Source: a bacterium
GTDB taxonomy: Bacteria > UBA8248
Length of the DNA: 25,112 bases
Direction of reading: 5' to 3'
Assembly (NCBI GenBank): GCA_027622355.1
Contig: JAQBZT010000008.1
Location: 1 to 25,112, forward strand
Below, piece by piece: positions 1-7,039 of the stretch (position 1 is the stretch's first letter; every line of letters begins with the position of its first letter). The position numbers were made by a program, and so were the translations under genes. The notes below the pieces were generated by a model. The model had not been told where the DNA came from. It saw nothing but the letters and a program-made list of their open reading frames with translations, and ran no database searches.

Positions 1-463
1 TGACGTTCTCGGCGATGGGCTCCTTCGAGATCACCGCCGACATGAAGGTGACCGACCCGCGGCCGCGCCCGGCCATCCCGGCCAGCGCCTTCTGGGTGAG
101 GTAGAGGGGGTTCACGATCCGGTTTCGCAGGATGGTCTCCCAAAGCTCGGGACCCGTCTCGAAGAATTTGCCCGGGTAGCTCCTTCCCGCGTTGTTCACC
201 AGAATGTCCAGCGGGCCGAAGCGTGATTCGGTCTCCTCCATCAATCGGTCCATGTCGTCCCGGCTTTCGAGATCCATCCGGATGCCGGTAATTTCGCCGG
301 GGTTCCCTTCGAGGTCCTCGACCACCCGGCCCATCTTCTCCTCATTGCGGCCGGTGATGGCCACCCGGGCGCCGCCCTCGGTGAAGATGCGCGCGATCTC
401 GAGCCCGATGCCGCTCGTTCCGCCGGTGACGATGGCGGTCTTGCCCTGCAGTTCGTAGTCCAT
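1..463 (-). CDS. Short-chain dehydrogenase/reductase (SDR), N-terminal part, runs off the left edge
   Basis: The leftward reading frame starts at ATG 461-463 and stays open to the window edge, giving about 154 residues. The classical SDR cofactor motif TGGTSGIG is at residues 13-20 and the structural NNAG motif at 90-93. Ser142 is the likely catalytic serine; the YxxxK pair would lie beyond the edge. An arginine (Arg39) after the second strand hints at NADP(H) preference, which is inference. The substrate cannot be told from the visible part. The gene is divergent from the RidA-like gene, with 130 bp between the two starts, so the two may share a control region. The family call is firm; the exact function is unknown. 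Confidence 0.88.
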   Translation of the reverse strand, partial: MDYELQGKTAIVTGGTSGIGLEIARIFTEGGARVAITGRNEEKMGRVVEDLEGNPGEITGIRMDLESRDDMDRLMEETESRFGPLDILVNNAGRSYPGKFFETGPELWETILRNRIVNPLYLTQKALAGMAGRGRGSVTFMSAVISKEPIAENV

Positions 464-593
464 CTGCCGCTCTCCTGTCGGGTTGGAAGTTTCAGCCATT
501 GTACATCGCTTCTCGCGAAGAGGCAGGTCCTGTGGGAAAATCCGCCGTATCTGAAACGCACCGAACGGCCATTTTCCCGAAAGGAGATTCGAG

Positions 594-1022
594 ATGGCGA
601 AGACGATCGAACTCGTGCACTGGCCCGACGCCCCGGACGTGTGGACGCCCTACGCGCCGGTCATCCGCATCAAGGGGGGGACGATGATCTGCATGGCCGG
701 GGTGACGGCGGCGCCGGTCTATCATCATCACCCGCACCGCCCCGAGGAATTCGACGCCCTGGTCCCCGACATGTACGAGCAGACCCGCGCCGCCCTCGAA
801 AACCTCCGGCAGGGCCTCGCGGCGGTCGGGGGAAAGATGAGCGATATCGTCTTCACCACCCGCTACCTGACCGACATGAGCGATCAGAACGGGATGAGCC
901 GCGCCTGCAAGGAGTACTACGGCGATCACCAGCCCTGCAGCACCACCGTCCAGGTCGTCCGGCTGGCCACCGACCCGCGCTGCCTGATCGAGATGAACGC
1001 CATCGCGATCGTGGATGAATAA
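594..1022 (+). CDS. RidA/YjgF-family protein lacking the catalytic arginine
   Basis: This is a 142-residue protein with the RidA (YER057c/UK114) fold pattern: the central DIVFTTRYLTDM strand-helix and a C-terminal LIEMNAIAIV strand. An AAAGGAG-like ribosome binding site precedes ATG 594. True RidA proteins hydrolyse reactive enamines and imines and need an arginine (Arg105 in E. coli RidA, in the PARSCVEV segment). Aligning by eye on the shared VxVxRL stretch places Ser116 (PCSTTVQVVRL) at that position. It is therefore probably one of the Rid subfamilies without 2-iminopropionate deaminase activity. A His-rich loop (HHHPHRP, residues 44-50) replaces part of the usual region after strand 3. 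It may belong to a catabolic cluster, given the hydantoinase relic just downstream. Confidence 0.9.
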   Translation: MAKTIELVHWPDAPDVWTPYAPVIRIKGGTMICMAGVTAAPVYHHHPHRPEEFDALVPDMYEQTRAALENLRQGLAAVGGKMSDIVFTTRYLTDMSDQNGMSRACKEYYGDHQPCSTTVQVVRLATDPRCLIEMNAIAIVDE

Positions 1023-1037
1023 AAGGAGAATTTAGGC

Positions 1038-1236
1038 CGCCCCCCGAGGCCACCTGCTCGATGACGGCGCCGTCCACCCCGGTCATGATGGTGTGGGGCG
1101 GGGGCTGCCCGGTGCGCCCGCCGGGGTGCGTGAAGGTCGTGGAGTTCAGGCCGCCGGGCGGGAGCGGCGCCTTTTTCCCCCGGAACCAGAAATCCGTGAA
1201 GGTTCCGCCCGCATCGATGCCCAGCCGGTACGTGGG
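1038..1236 (-). pseudogene. Relic of a hydantoinase/oxoprolinase A (HyuA) N-terminus
   Basis: Read leftward from about 1236, the DNA encodes TYRLGIDAGGTFTDFWF, the phosphate-binding N-terminal signature of hydantoinase A / 5-oxoprolinase subunits (GIDxGGTFTD). After a degraded stretch comes a segment ending TIMTGVDGAVIEQVA, which resembles the family's usual 'TPxDPxxAxxxGVxxAL' region with insertions. The codon where a start would be expected (1231-1233) reads ACG, so the start seems lost, and no ribosome binding site precedes it. Only about 65 of the family's roughly 680 residues remain before the fragment meets the 3' end of the RidA gene. There is no stop inside the fragment, which suggests fairly recent truncation. 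The HyuA signature is convincing; the exact borders are not. Confidence 0.55.
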
Positions 1237-1325
1237 ATGTCTTGCCGGAGAAGATGGAAAAAAGGGAGAAAACCTTTGTCGGCGCGGAGTATACTGGGCA
1301 GGCCACAGGTTGAAAAAGGGTGAAA

Positions 1326-1339
1326 TGACAATCTTGTCA
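1326..1339. promoter_or_regulatory. Perfect inverted repeat TGACAA-TC-TTGTCA (candidate operator)
   Basis: Two perfect 6-base arms are separated by 2 bases. The right arm is also the -35 box of the candidate promoter at 1334-1362. A palindrome covering a -35 box is a typical place for a dimeric repressor to bind. No regulator is identified, and a chance occurrence cannot be excluded. Confidence 0.4.
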
Positions 1340-1362
1340 CTCCGGGGGGCCTCTGCTAGCAT
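1334..1362 (+). promoter_or_regulatory. Candidate sigma-70 promoter for the TPR gene
   Basis: TTGTCA (1334-1339, 5 of 6 consensus) and TAGCAT (1357-1362, 4 of 6) are separated by exactly 17 bases. The -10 box is preceded by TGC, which forms an extended -10 element. Transcription would start near 1369, giving a leader of about 48 bases before ATG 1417. It lies in an AT-richer patch of an otherwise GC-rich region. Confidence 0.55.
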
Positions 1363-1416
1363 TTCCACTGTTTGGGGGACCGCCCGCATCCATTTGAAAA
1401 GCTGAAAATATCTTCT

Positions 1417-3276
1417 ATGGCGCGCCAACCCAAAGATCCCGACGCCCAAATTCAGACCCTCGAAGGGGTGATGGAGAACGACCCCACCTCTGCGGCCTTT
1501 TTCCCGCTCGCCACGCTGGTTTCGGAAAAAGGGGATGAGCGGCGGGCCGAGTCGCTGCTGCGGAGCGGGCTGGAGAATCACCCCGCCTACGCCCCCGCCC
1601 GCGTCCTTCTCGCCGGTCTTCTCATCACGCAGGAGAAGACGGCCGAGGCAGTCGATCATCTGGAGATGGCTGTCCGGCTGACTCCCTGGAACCTGACGGC
1701 GCTTCGCCTCCTGGCCCAGTGCAGACGTCTCGCGGGGGACGAAGCAGGCGCCCGGCAGGCGCTCCGGGTGGCGGGAATGTTCGATCCCGACGATGAGGAA
1801 GCGCGCAGCCTCCTCGCGGAGGACGTCTCGGTCTCCTTGCTCTCCTCGGCGGAGGCGGGCGCATCCTCCGAGGGAAGCGTCCTCGATGTCGTGCCCACCC
1901 CCTCGCTGGCCGAGCTCTACCGCTCGCAGGGCCATGTCAAAAAAGCCCATGAGATTTACCGGAAGCTTCTCGAAGATGAGCCGGAGAACACCGAGTGGCT
2001 TGAGGCGGCCGGCTCGCTCAAGGATTTGATCGATCGCGGCGCCCTGGATGCCGACGTGCGTCCGCTAGCCGGAGCGGGAGAGGCAGGAGCATCCGACGAT
2101 CTCGAAGACCTGTTCGGGGACGAAGAAGAGGCCACGGCCGAAGCGCCCTCCGGCGTGGAAGCATCCGCCGGAGACGATCTGGCCGGAGACGATCTGGAAG
2201 CCCCGGGGCTGGAAGACGAGCTGGACCTGGGACTGCTTGAGGGCGATGAATCGCCCGCCGCGTCCTTTTCGGGAGATGCCATTCTCGATGCGGGCGGGGG
2301 CGAGCTGGATCTTTCCGAGGACAATCTTTTCGATGAATTCGAAGAGATGGAGAGCGCCGCTTCCGCGCCGGAGGAAGGATGGAAAGCGCCCGCGGCCGGA
2401 GAAGCGCCCGCGGCGGCGCCCTCCGATGCGATCGAACTCGATGAGGTGTCGCTGGATCTGGAAGCGCTGGAAGAGGATTCGCTTGCCGATCTGATGGAGG
2501 CGGCTCCGGCGGAAGCGGCGGCTCCGGCGGAGGAAAAATCGCTTGCGGAAGCGGCGGGCGGGGAGATGGACCTGCTCTCCGGGGAATCTCCGCTGGGCGC
2601 GGATTTTTTCGAAGCGCTGGAAACCGGAGAGGCCCCGGCGGCGGCGCCCGCCGCGCCGGAGGGCGAAGTGCCCGGCACAGCGCCTCCGGAGGGGCTGGAC
2701 TCCGGGGATGCGTTTTTGCTCGAGGAGATAGAGCTGGAGCCTGCCGGGGAGAGCGAAACGGCGCTCGAGCTGGAGGAGATTGCCGAGCTTTCCGCGGATG
2801 AGATCGCGCTCGAGGAAGAGTTGACGGAGATGGGGGCCGAGATGGCGATCGAGGCGATCGAGGTCCCGCCCGAAGTTCTCGCGATGGAAGCGGCGTTGGA
2901 TTCGCTCGCAGAGATGGCACCGGCGGCGGCGGCCCCGCCGGACGCGGGCGAAAAAATGGAACTCGATCCGCTTCTGAGCGGCTTGGTTGGCCTCTTTCTG
3001 GAGGAGAAGGACTATGCGCGTGCGCTCGATCTTTTCCGAAAGGCAGAGGCGCTGGGATATGGGTCCGCGTCCCTGACGCTGAGAATTCAAGAGATTGAGG
3101 AAAATCTTCGCACTTCTTTGACGGGCGACTTGCAGGGAAGTTCGGGGGAGGATATGGGTGGGTCGGTTCCCTTCGGCGCGATTTCCTCCGGCGAGGTGAT
3201 CGCGCGCCTGGAAGGCTGGCTGAAAAGTATCCGCCGCCGGAAAAGCAGGGTGCCCACCGGCGGGGAGTCTTCGTAG
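1417..3276 (+). CDS. TPR protein with a long acidic Ala/Glu-rich central region
   Basis: The protein has 619 residues. Residues 10-135 form about three TPR-like helical pairs, for example around AESLLRSGLENHP and EAVDHLEMAVRLTP. Another TPR occupies 162-192 (LAELYRSQGHVKKAHEIYRK). About 300 residues (217-515) are low-complexity and strongly acidic, rich in Ala, Glu, Asp, Leu and Pro. A final TPR-like hairpin (FLEEKDYARALDLFRKAEALG) and a short basic tail follow. No signal peptide or membrane segment is seen, so it is likely cytoplasmic. I chose ATG 1417 because a TTG at 1372 lies almost at the predicted transcription start and adds 15 residues with no TPR character. No strong ribosome binding site is visible. 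The layout loosely recalls FimV-type scaffolds, but no LysM or membrane segment is present. It probably acts as a protein-interaction scaffold; the partner is unknown. Confidence 0.85.
   Translation: MARQPKDPDAQIQTLEGVMENDPTSAAFFPLATLVSEKGDERRAESLLRSGLENHPAYAPARVLLAGLLITQEKTAEAVDHLEMAVRLTPWNLTALRLLAQCRRLAGDEAGARQALRVAGMFDPDDEEARSLLAEDVSVSLLSSAEAGASSEGSVLDVVPTPSLAELYRSQGHVKKAHEIYRKLLEDEPENTEWLEAAGSLKDLIDRGALDADVRPLAGAGEAGASDDLEDLFGDEEEATAEAPSGVEASAGDDLAGDDLEAPGLEDELDLGLLEGDESPAASFSGDAILDAGGGELDLSEDNLFDEFEEMESAASAPEEGWKAPAAGEAPAAAPSDAIELDEVSLDLEALEEDSLADLMEAAPAEAAAPAEEKSLAEAAGGEMDLLSGESPLGADFFEALETGEAPAAAPAAPEGEVPGTAPPEGLDSGDAFLLEEIELEPAGESETALELEEIAELSADEIALEEELTEMGAEMAIEAIEVPPEVLAMEAALDSLAEMAPAAAAPPDAGEKMELDPLLSGLVGLFLEEKDYARALDLFRKAEALGYGSASLTLRIQEIEENLRTSLTGDLQGSSGEDMGGSVPFGAISSGEVIARLEGWLKSIRRRKSRVPTGGESS
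2167..2196 (+). repeat. Perfect 15-bp tandem duplication within the acidic region
   Basis: The unit GCCGGAGACGATCTG occurs twice in a row and encodes AGDDL-AGDDL. Similar near-repeats encoding APAE/APAA blocks occur around 2387-2420 and 2500-2535. This suggests the acidic region grows and shrinks by replication slippage while keeping frame. Confidence 0.85.
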
Positions 3277-3284
3277 GCAGGACC

Positions 3285-3322
3285 GGATCATGGGGCGGTT
3301 CCGCTGAATTTATCCTTTTTTT
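3285..3322 (+). terminator. Possible intrinsic terminator after the TPR gene
   Basis: An imperfect hairpin (GGAT at 3285-3288 with ATCC at 3312-3315, plus GCGG-TT-CCGC inside) is followed directly by seven T residues (3316-3322). The stem is bulged, so termination may be weak. If real, it separates the TPR gene from transketolase. Confidence 0.3.
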
Positions 3323-3351
3323 CTGTCCTTTTTTCGAGAGAGTGCTATCTG

Positions 3352-5421
3352 ATGGTCCAAGCGCAGGAGTCTTCATCGGCCGGGGAGGATGCGGCCCAGC
3401 GGAAAGAATTTGACGCCATGTCCCTCGAGGAATTGTGCGTCAACACCATTCGGACCCTTTCGATGGATGCCGTCCAGAAGGCGAACTCGGGCCATCCGGG
3501 CGCGCCCATGGCCCTCGCGCCGATCGCCTATCTTCTCTGGGCGAAGGTCATGCGCTACAACCCGAAGAACCCCGCCTGGTTCGACCGCGACCGCTTTGTT
3601 CTCTCCTGCGGCCATGCCTCGATGCTGCTGTATTCGGCTCTTTATCTCTCCGGCTACGATCTCTCGCTCGATGATCTCAAGGACTTCCGGCAGTGGGAGA
3701 GTAAGACGCCGGGCCATCCCGAGTACGGCCTCACCCCGGGGGTGGAGACCACCACCGGCCCGCTCGGCCAGGGGGTAATGAACGCCGTGGGGATGGCCAT
3801 GGCCGAGGCCCACATGGCCGCCGTCTACAACCGCGAAGGCCACGAGATCGTCCACCACGACACCTATGCCATTTGCAGCGACGGCGATCTGATGGAGGGC
3901 GCCTCGCACGAGGCGGCTTCCCTGGCGGGCCATCTCGGCCTCGGAAAGCTGATCTGCATCTACGACGACAACAGGGTGACGATTGACGGCGGGACGGAGC
4001 TGGCCTTTTCCGACGATGCGGGCCGGCGCTTCGAGGGCTACGGCTGGCACGTGCAGAACCTGGGCGATCGGGCGAACGATCTTCCGGCGATGGAGAAGGC
4101 GCTGGAGGCGGCCCGGGCGGAGCGTGGAAAACCCTCGCTCGTCATTATCCGCTCGCACATCGGGTTCGGCTCCCCGAACAAGCAGGACACCGCGGACGCC
4201 CACGGCGCCCCGCTCGGCGAGGAGGAGGTGCGCCTCACCAAGCAGGCCCTCGGCTGGCCCGCGGATGAAACCTTCCTTGTGCCGGAGCGGGCGCTCTCCC
4301 ACATGCGTGCGGCCCAGGCGCGCGGCACCCGGCTTGAAGAGGAGTGGGACGTGCGTTTCGCGGCCTACCGGAAGGCCCACCCCGATCTGGCGGCGCAGCT
4401 TGAGTTCGCACTGGCGGGCGATCTCCCCGCGGGCTGGGAGGAGGCGGTTCCCGTCTTCACTCCCGGCGACGGGGCGCTGGCCTCGCGGGCGGCCTCGGGG
4501 AAGGTGCTCAACGCGGTGGCCGAAAAGATCCCCTGGCTCATCGGCGGGAGCGCCGACCTCGCGCCCTCGAATAACTCGCTCCTCAAGTGCTCGGGCGATT
4601 TTGCGAAGAGTGCCTATGCGAACCGAAACCTTCGCTGGGGGGTGCGCGAGCACATCATGTGCGCGGCCAGCTCGGGGATCGCGCTCCACGGCGGCCTGCG
4701 TCCCTATTGCGCGACGTTCTTTGTCTTCACCGATTACGCCCGGCCCGCCATCCGGCTGGCGGCGCTGATGGGGTTGCCGGTGATCTATGTCATGACCCAC
4801 GATTCCATCGGCCTTGGGGAGGATGGCCCCACCCACCAGCCGGTGGAGCATCTGGCGGCCCTCCGGGCGATTCCGAACCTGTGCGTCATCCGGCCCGCGG
4901 ACGCGGGCGAGACGGCCTGCGCTTGGCGGGTGGCACTGAAGCGAAAATCAGGGCCGACGATGTTCGTGCTCTCCCGGCAGGGGTTGCCCACGCTCGACCG
5001 CGAGAAGGTGGCGGGGGCGGAGGGGCTTCGCCGCGGCGCCTACGTGCTCTCGGAGGCGGAGGGGAGCGCGCCCGATGTCATTCTGATCGGCAGCGGCTCG
5101 GAGGTCTCCCTTCTTCTTGAGGCGAAGGAGCGGCTTGCGGCAGAGGGCACGCGGGCGCGGGTGGTGAGCATGCCCTGCTGGGAGCTTTTCCGGGAGCAGG
5201 ACGCCGCCTACCGCGAATCGGTACTCCCTGTCGGCGTCAAGGCGCGTCTGGGAGTTGAGGCGGGCGTCTCGCTCGGCTGGCACGAGTGGATAGGGGACGG
5301 GGGCGACTTCATCGGTATCGACCGCTTCGGCGCCAGCGCCCCCGCGAAGGAGAATTTCAAGCAATTCGGCTTTACGGCCGATAACGTTGCCGCGCGCGCC
5401 AAGCGTTTGGCCAGCAAATAA
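3352..5421 (+). CDS. tkt: Transketolase
   Basis: At 689 residues this is a full-length transketolase, the thiamine-diphosphate enzyme that moves two-carbon units between sugar phosphates in the pentose phosphate and Calvin pathways. Visible landmarks are KANSGHPGAPMALAP (43-57), the thiamine-diphosphate motif SDGDLMEG (176-183), the catalytic glutamate in WGVREH (Glu433), and the substrate loop EDGPTHQPVEHLA (490-502). The C-terminal domain ends with the FGASAPA...FGFT pattern. GAGAGAG nine bases before ATG 3352 can serve as ribosome binding site. An internal ATG at 3418 would remove a 22-residue leader but has a poorer site. The gene has 48 bp to ftsE downstream. No Calvin-cycle genes are nearby, so a general pentose phosphate role is likely. 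Confidence 0.97.
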   Translation: MVQAQESSSAGEDAAQRKEFDAMSLEELCVNTIRTLSMDAVQKANSGHPGAPMALAPIAYLLWAKVMRYNPKNPAWFDRDRFVLSCGHASMLLYSALYLSGYDLSLDDLKDFRQWESKTPGHPEYGLTPGVETTTGPLGQGVMNAVGMAMAEAHMAAVYNREGHEIVHHDTYAICSDGDLMEGASHEAASLAGHLGLGKLICIYDDNRVTIDGGTELAFSDDAGRRFEGYGWHVQNLGDRANDLPAMEKALEAARAERGKPSLVIIRSHIGFGSPNKQDTADAHGAPLGEEEVRLTKQALGWPADETFLVPERALSHMRAAQARGTRLEEEWDVRFAAYRKAHPDLAAQLEFALAGDLPAGWEEAVPVFTPGDGALASRAASGKVLNAVAEKIPWLIGGSADLAPSNNSLLKCSGDFAKSAYANRNLRWGVREHIMCAASSGIALHGGLRPYCATFFVFTDYARPAIRLAALMGLPVIYVMTHDSIGLGEDGPTHQPVEHLAALRAIPNLCVIRPADAGETACAWRVALKRKSGPTMFVLSRQGLPTLDREKVAGAEGLRRGAYVLSEAEGSAPDVILIGSGSEVSLLLEAKERLAAEGTRARVVSMPCWELFREQDAAYRESVLPVGVKARLGVEAGVSLGWHEWIGDGGDFIGIDRFGASAPAKENFKQFGFTADNVAARAKRLASK

Positions 5422-5469
5422 ACGTCTCTGCCGCCGCTCTGATCTGCCCGCCCATTCGGTCTCCGCGCG

Positions 5470-6126
5470 ATGATTCGTCTGGCCTCAGTCTGGAAACAAT
5501 ACGATGAGGGCGGCTTCGCCCTGCAGGGGGTGGAACTGCACATCCAGCGCGGCGAGTTCGTCTTCATCACCGGCCCGAGCGGGGCGGGAAAGACCACGCT
5601 CCTCTCCCTCCTCTACGGCGCGGAAATCGCCGACCGCGGCCAGGTCTCCATCGCTGGGCGGAACATCACCCACCTGCGGAGAAAGGATCTGCCCCACCTC
5701 CGCCGGGGAATCGGGGTGGTGTTCCAGGACTTCAAACTGCTCCCCGGGCGCTCGGTTTTCGACAACATCGCTTTCTGCCAGCGGGCCATCGGCGTCTCCG
5801 CCCGCGAGACGCGCCGCCGCGTCTACGCGGTGCTGAAGATGGTGGACCTGGCCGAGAAGCGCGAGCTGCTCCCGCGCTACCTCTCGGGCGGCGAGCAGCA
5901 GCGCGTCGCCATCGCACGGGCGCTTGTCAACCGTCCGCCCCTTCTCGTCGCGGACGAGCCGACCGGCAATCTCGACCCGGACATGGCCCGCGAGGTGATG
6001 GATGTTTTCTCCACCATCAACCAGCTGGCGACGACCGTTGTCGTCGCCACGCACGATCGAGGCCTGATCGAGTACGTGGGTGCCCGTGCCATTCATCTGG
6101 AGCACGGCCTTGTGGTAGGTGGGTGA
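5470..6126 (+). CDS. ftsE: Cell division ATP-binding protein FtsE
   Basis: This 218-residue ABC ATPase has Walker A GPSGAGKT (35-42), the Q-loop VVFQDFKLLPGRSVFDN typical of FtsE, the signature LSGGEQQ (138-144), Walker B LLVADEP (158-164) and the H-loop histidine (195). FtsE pairs with FtsX at the inner membrane. The complex couples ATP hydrolysis at the division ring to periplasmic murein hydrolase activation. Only 3 bp separate it from ftsX, so the two are almost surely co-translated. No clear ribosome binding site is seen before ATG 5470. The downstream EnvC-like gene supports the division role over a generic LolD/MacB-type transporter. Confidence 0.96.
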   Translation: MIRLASVWKQYDEGGFALQGVELHIQRGEFVFITGPSGAGKTTLLSLLYGAEIADRGQVSIAGRNITHLRRKDLPHLRRGIGVVFQDFKLLPGRSVFDNIAFCQRAIGVSARETRRRVYAVLKMVDLAEKRELLPRYLSGGEQQRVAIARALVNRPPLLVADEPTGNLDPDMAREVMDVFSTINQLATTVVVATHDRGLIEYVGARAIHLEHGLVVGG

Positions 6127-6129
6127 GCC

Positions 6130-7035
6130 GTGATCCGCTGGGTTCAGACTTTTCCCTATTTCCTGAAGGAAGCCCTGAGCGGAATGCGCGAGAGCCGGGG
6201 AATTGCCTCGCTCGCGGTGGGGACCACGGTGGTCAGCCTGGTGTTTCTCGGCGCGCTCTGGGTGGTTCAGCTGAATCTCTCGGTCCTGATCGACAGCTGG
6301 AGCGAGCGCTTCCAGCTCACCATTTTCCTGACGGACGGCGTGACCGAGGATCAGCGTGCCGGCCTGCGCCGGAAGATTCTCGGGCAGAAGAGCGTCCTGA
6401 GAATCGAGGAGATCAGCCCGGCCCGGGCGGAGCAGGCATTCCGGCAGCGGCTGGGGCCGGATTCCTCCCTGCTCGATGGGCTTGAGGGCGTGGTGCTGCC
6501 GGCCTCGTTTCGGGTGATCCTGAAGCGCGAATCCCGGAAGGTGGCGGACATCGAACCGCTCCTCACCCAGGTGCGGGTGATGCCCGGCGTGGAACGGGCG
6601 CGCAACGATCTCGGCTGGCTCCGCAATCTCGAGGGCGTCATCCGGATTTTGCGCATCGCCACGCTCACGCTCTCGATTCTGCTGGGGGTCGGCGTGATGC
6701 TCATCATCGGCAACACGATCCGGCTCACCCTCTTTGCGCGCAGAGAGGAGATCGCCATCATGCATCTGGTCGGCGCGACCGATCTTTTTATCAGGACCCC
6801 GTACCTGACCGAGGGGATCCTCTGCGGCGCGCTGGGGGGGGTGATCTCCCACCTGATCTTGTGGAGCATTTTCCACGGGCTCTTCCGGCCGCTGGTGGAG
6901 AGCTACGCGGGCGGAGGATTTTCCATCCAATCGGGCGGCTGGCAGGTGGGCGTCTCGCTCATCGGGATCGGGGCGGCGCTCGGTTTTCTGGGGAGTTCCT
7001 TCTCGGTCGGGCATTTTCTTCGAAAGCGCAGGTGA
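6130..7035 (+). CDS. ftsX: Cell division protein FtsX
   Basis: The 301-residue membrane protein starts at GTG 6130. Hydrophobic segments at about 25-47, 174-196, 228-250 and 272-295 give the four-helix FtsX topology, with a large periplasmic loop (about 48-173) after helix 1. That loop starts with the usual FQLTIFLTDG strand and is where FtsX contacts EnvC or similar activators. The REEIAIMHLVGAT motif (205-217) is the cytoplasmic coupling region conserved in FtsX proteins. It is 3 bp after ftsE and 4 bp before the EnvC-like gene. FtsX has no enzymatic activity; it relays FtsE's ATP cycle across the membrane. Confidence 0.95.
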   Translation: MIRWVQTFPYFLKEALSGMRESRGIASLAVGTTVVSLVFLGALWVVQLNLSVLIDSWSERFQLTIFLTDGVTEDQRAGLRRKILGQKSVLRIEEISPARAEQAFRQRLGPDSSLLDGLEGVVLPASFRVILKRESRKVADIEPLLTQVRVMPGVERARNDLGWLRNLEGVIRILRIATLTLSILLGVGVMLIIGNTIRLTLFARREEIAIMHLVGATDLFIRTPYLTEGILCGALGGVISHLILWSIFHGLFRPLVESYAGGGFSIQSGGWQVGVSLIGIGAALGFLGSSFSVGHFLRKRR

Positions 7036-7039
7036 GGCG

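Noticed and set aside
1276..1295. TTGTCG and TATACT as a promoter
   Set aside because: The spacing is only 8 bases, far from the 16-18 needed for sigma-70. The pair at 1334-1362 is better.
853..1950. Leftward 365-residue open frame
   Set aside because: It spans the antisense of ridA, the hyuA relic and the antisense of the TPR gene. Only the central part (about 1038-1236) has family-like sequence; the ends are shadows of real genes.
1956..3376. Leftward Ser/Pro/Arg-rich frames opposite the TPR gene
   Set aside because: They are the complement of an Ala/Glu/Asp-rich GC-rich coding region, with no start signal and no recognisable domain.
3373..4851. Leftward 492-residue frame opposite transketolase
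   Set aside because: Long antisense frames are expected in GC-rich genes. The sense strand encodes a complete, motif-rich transketolase.
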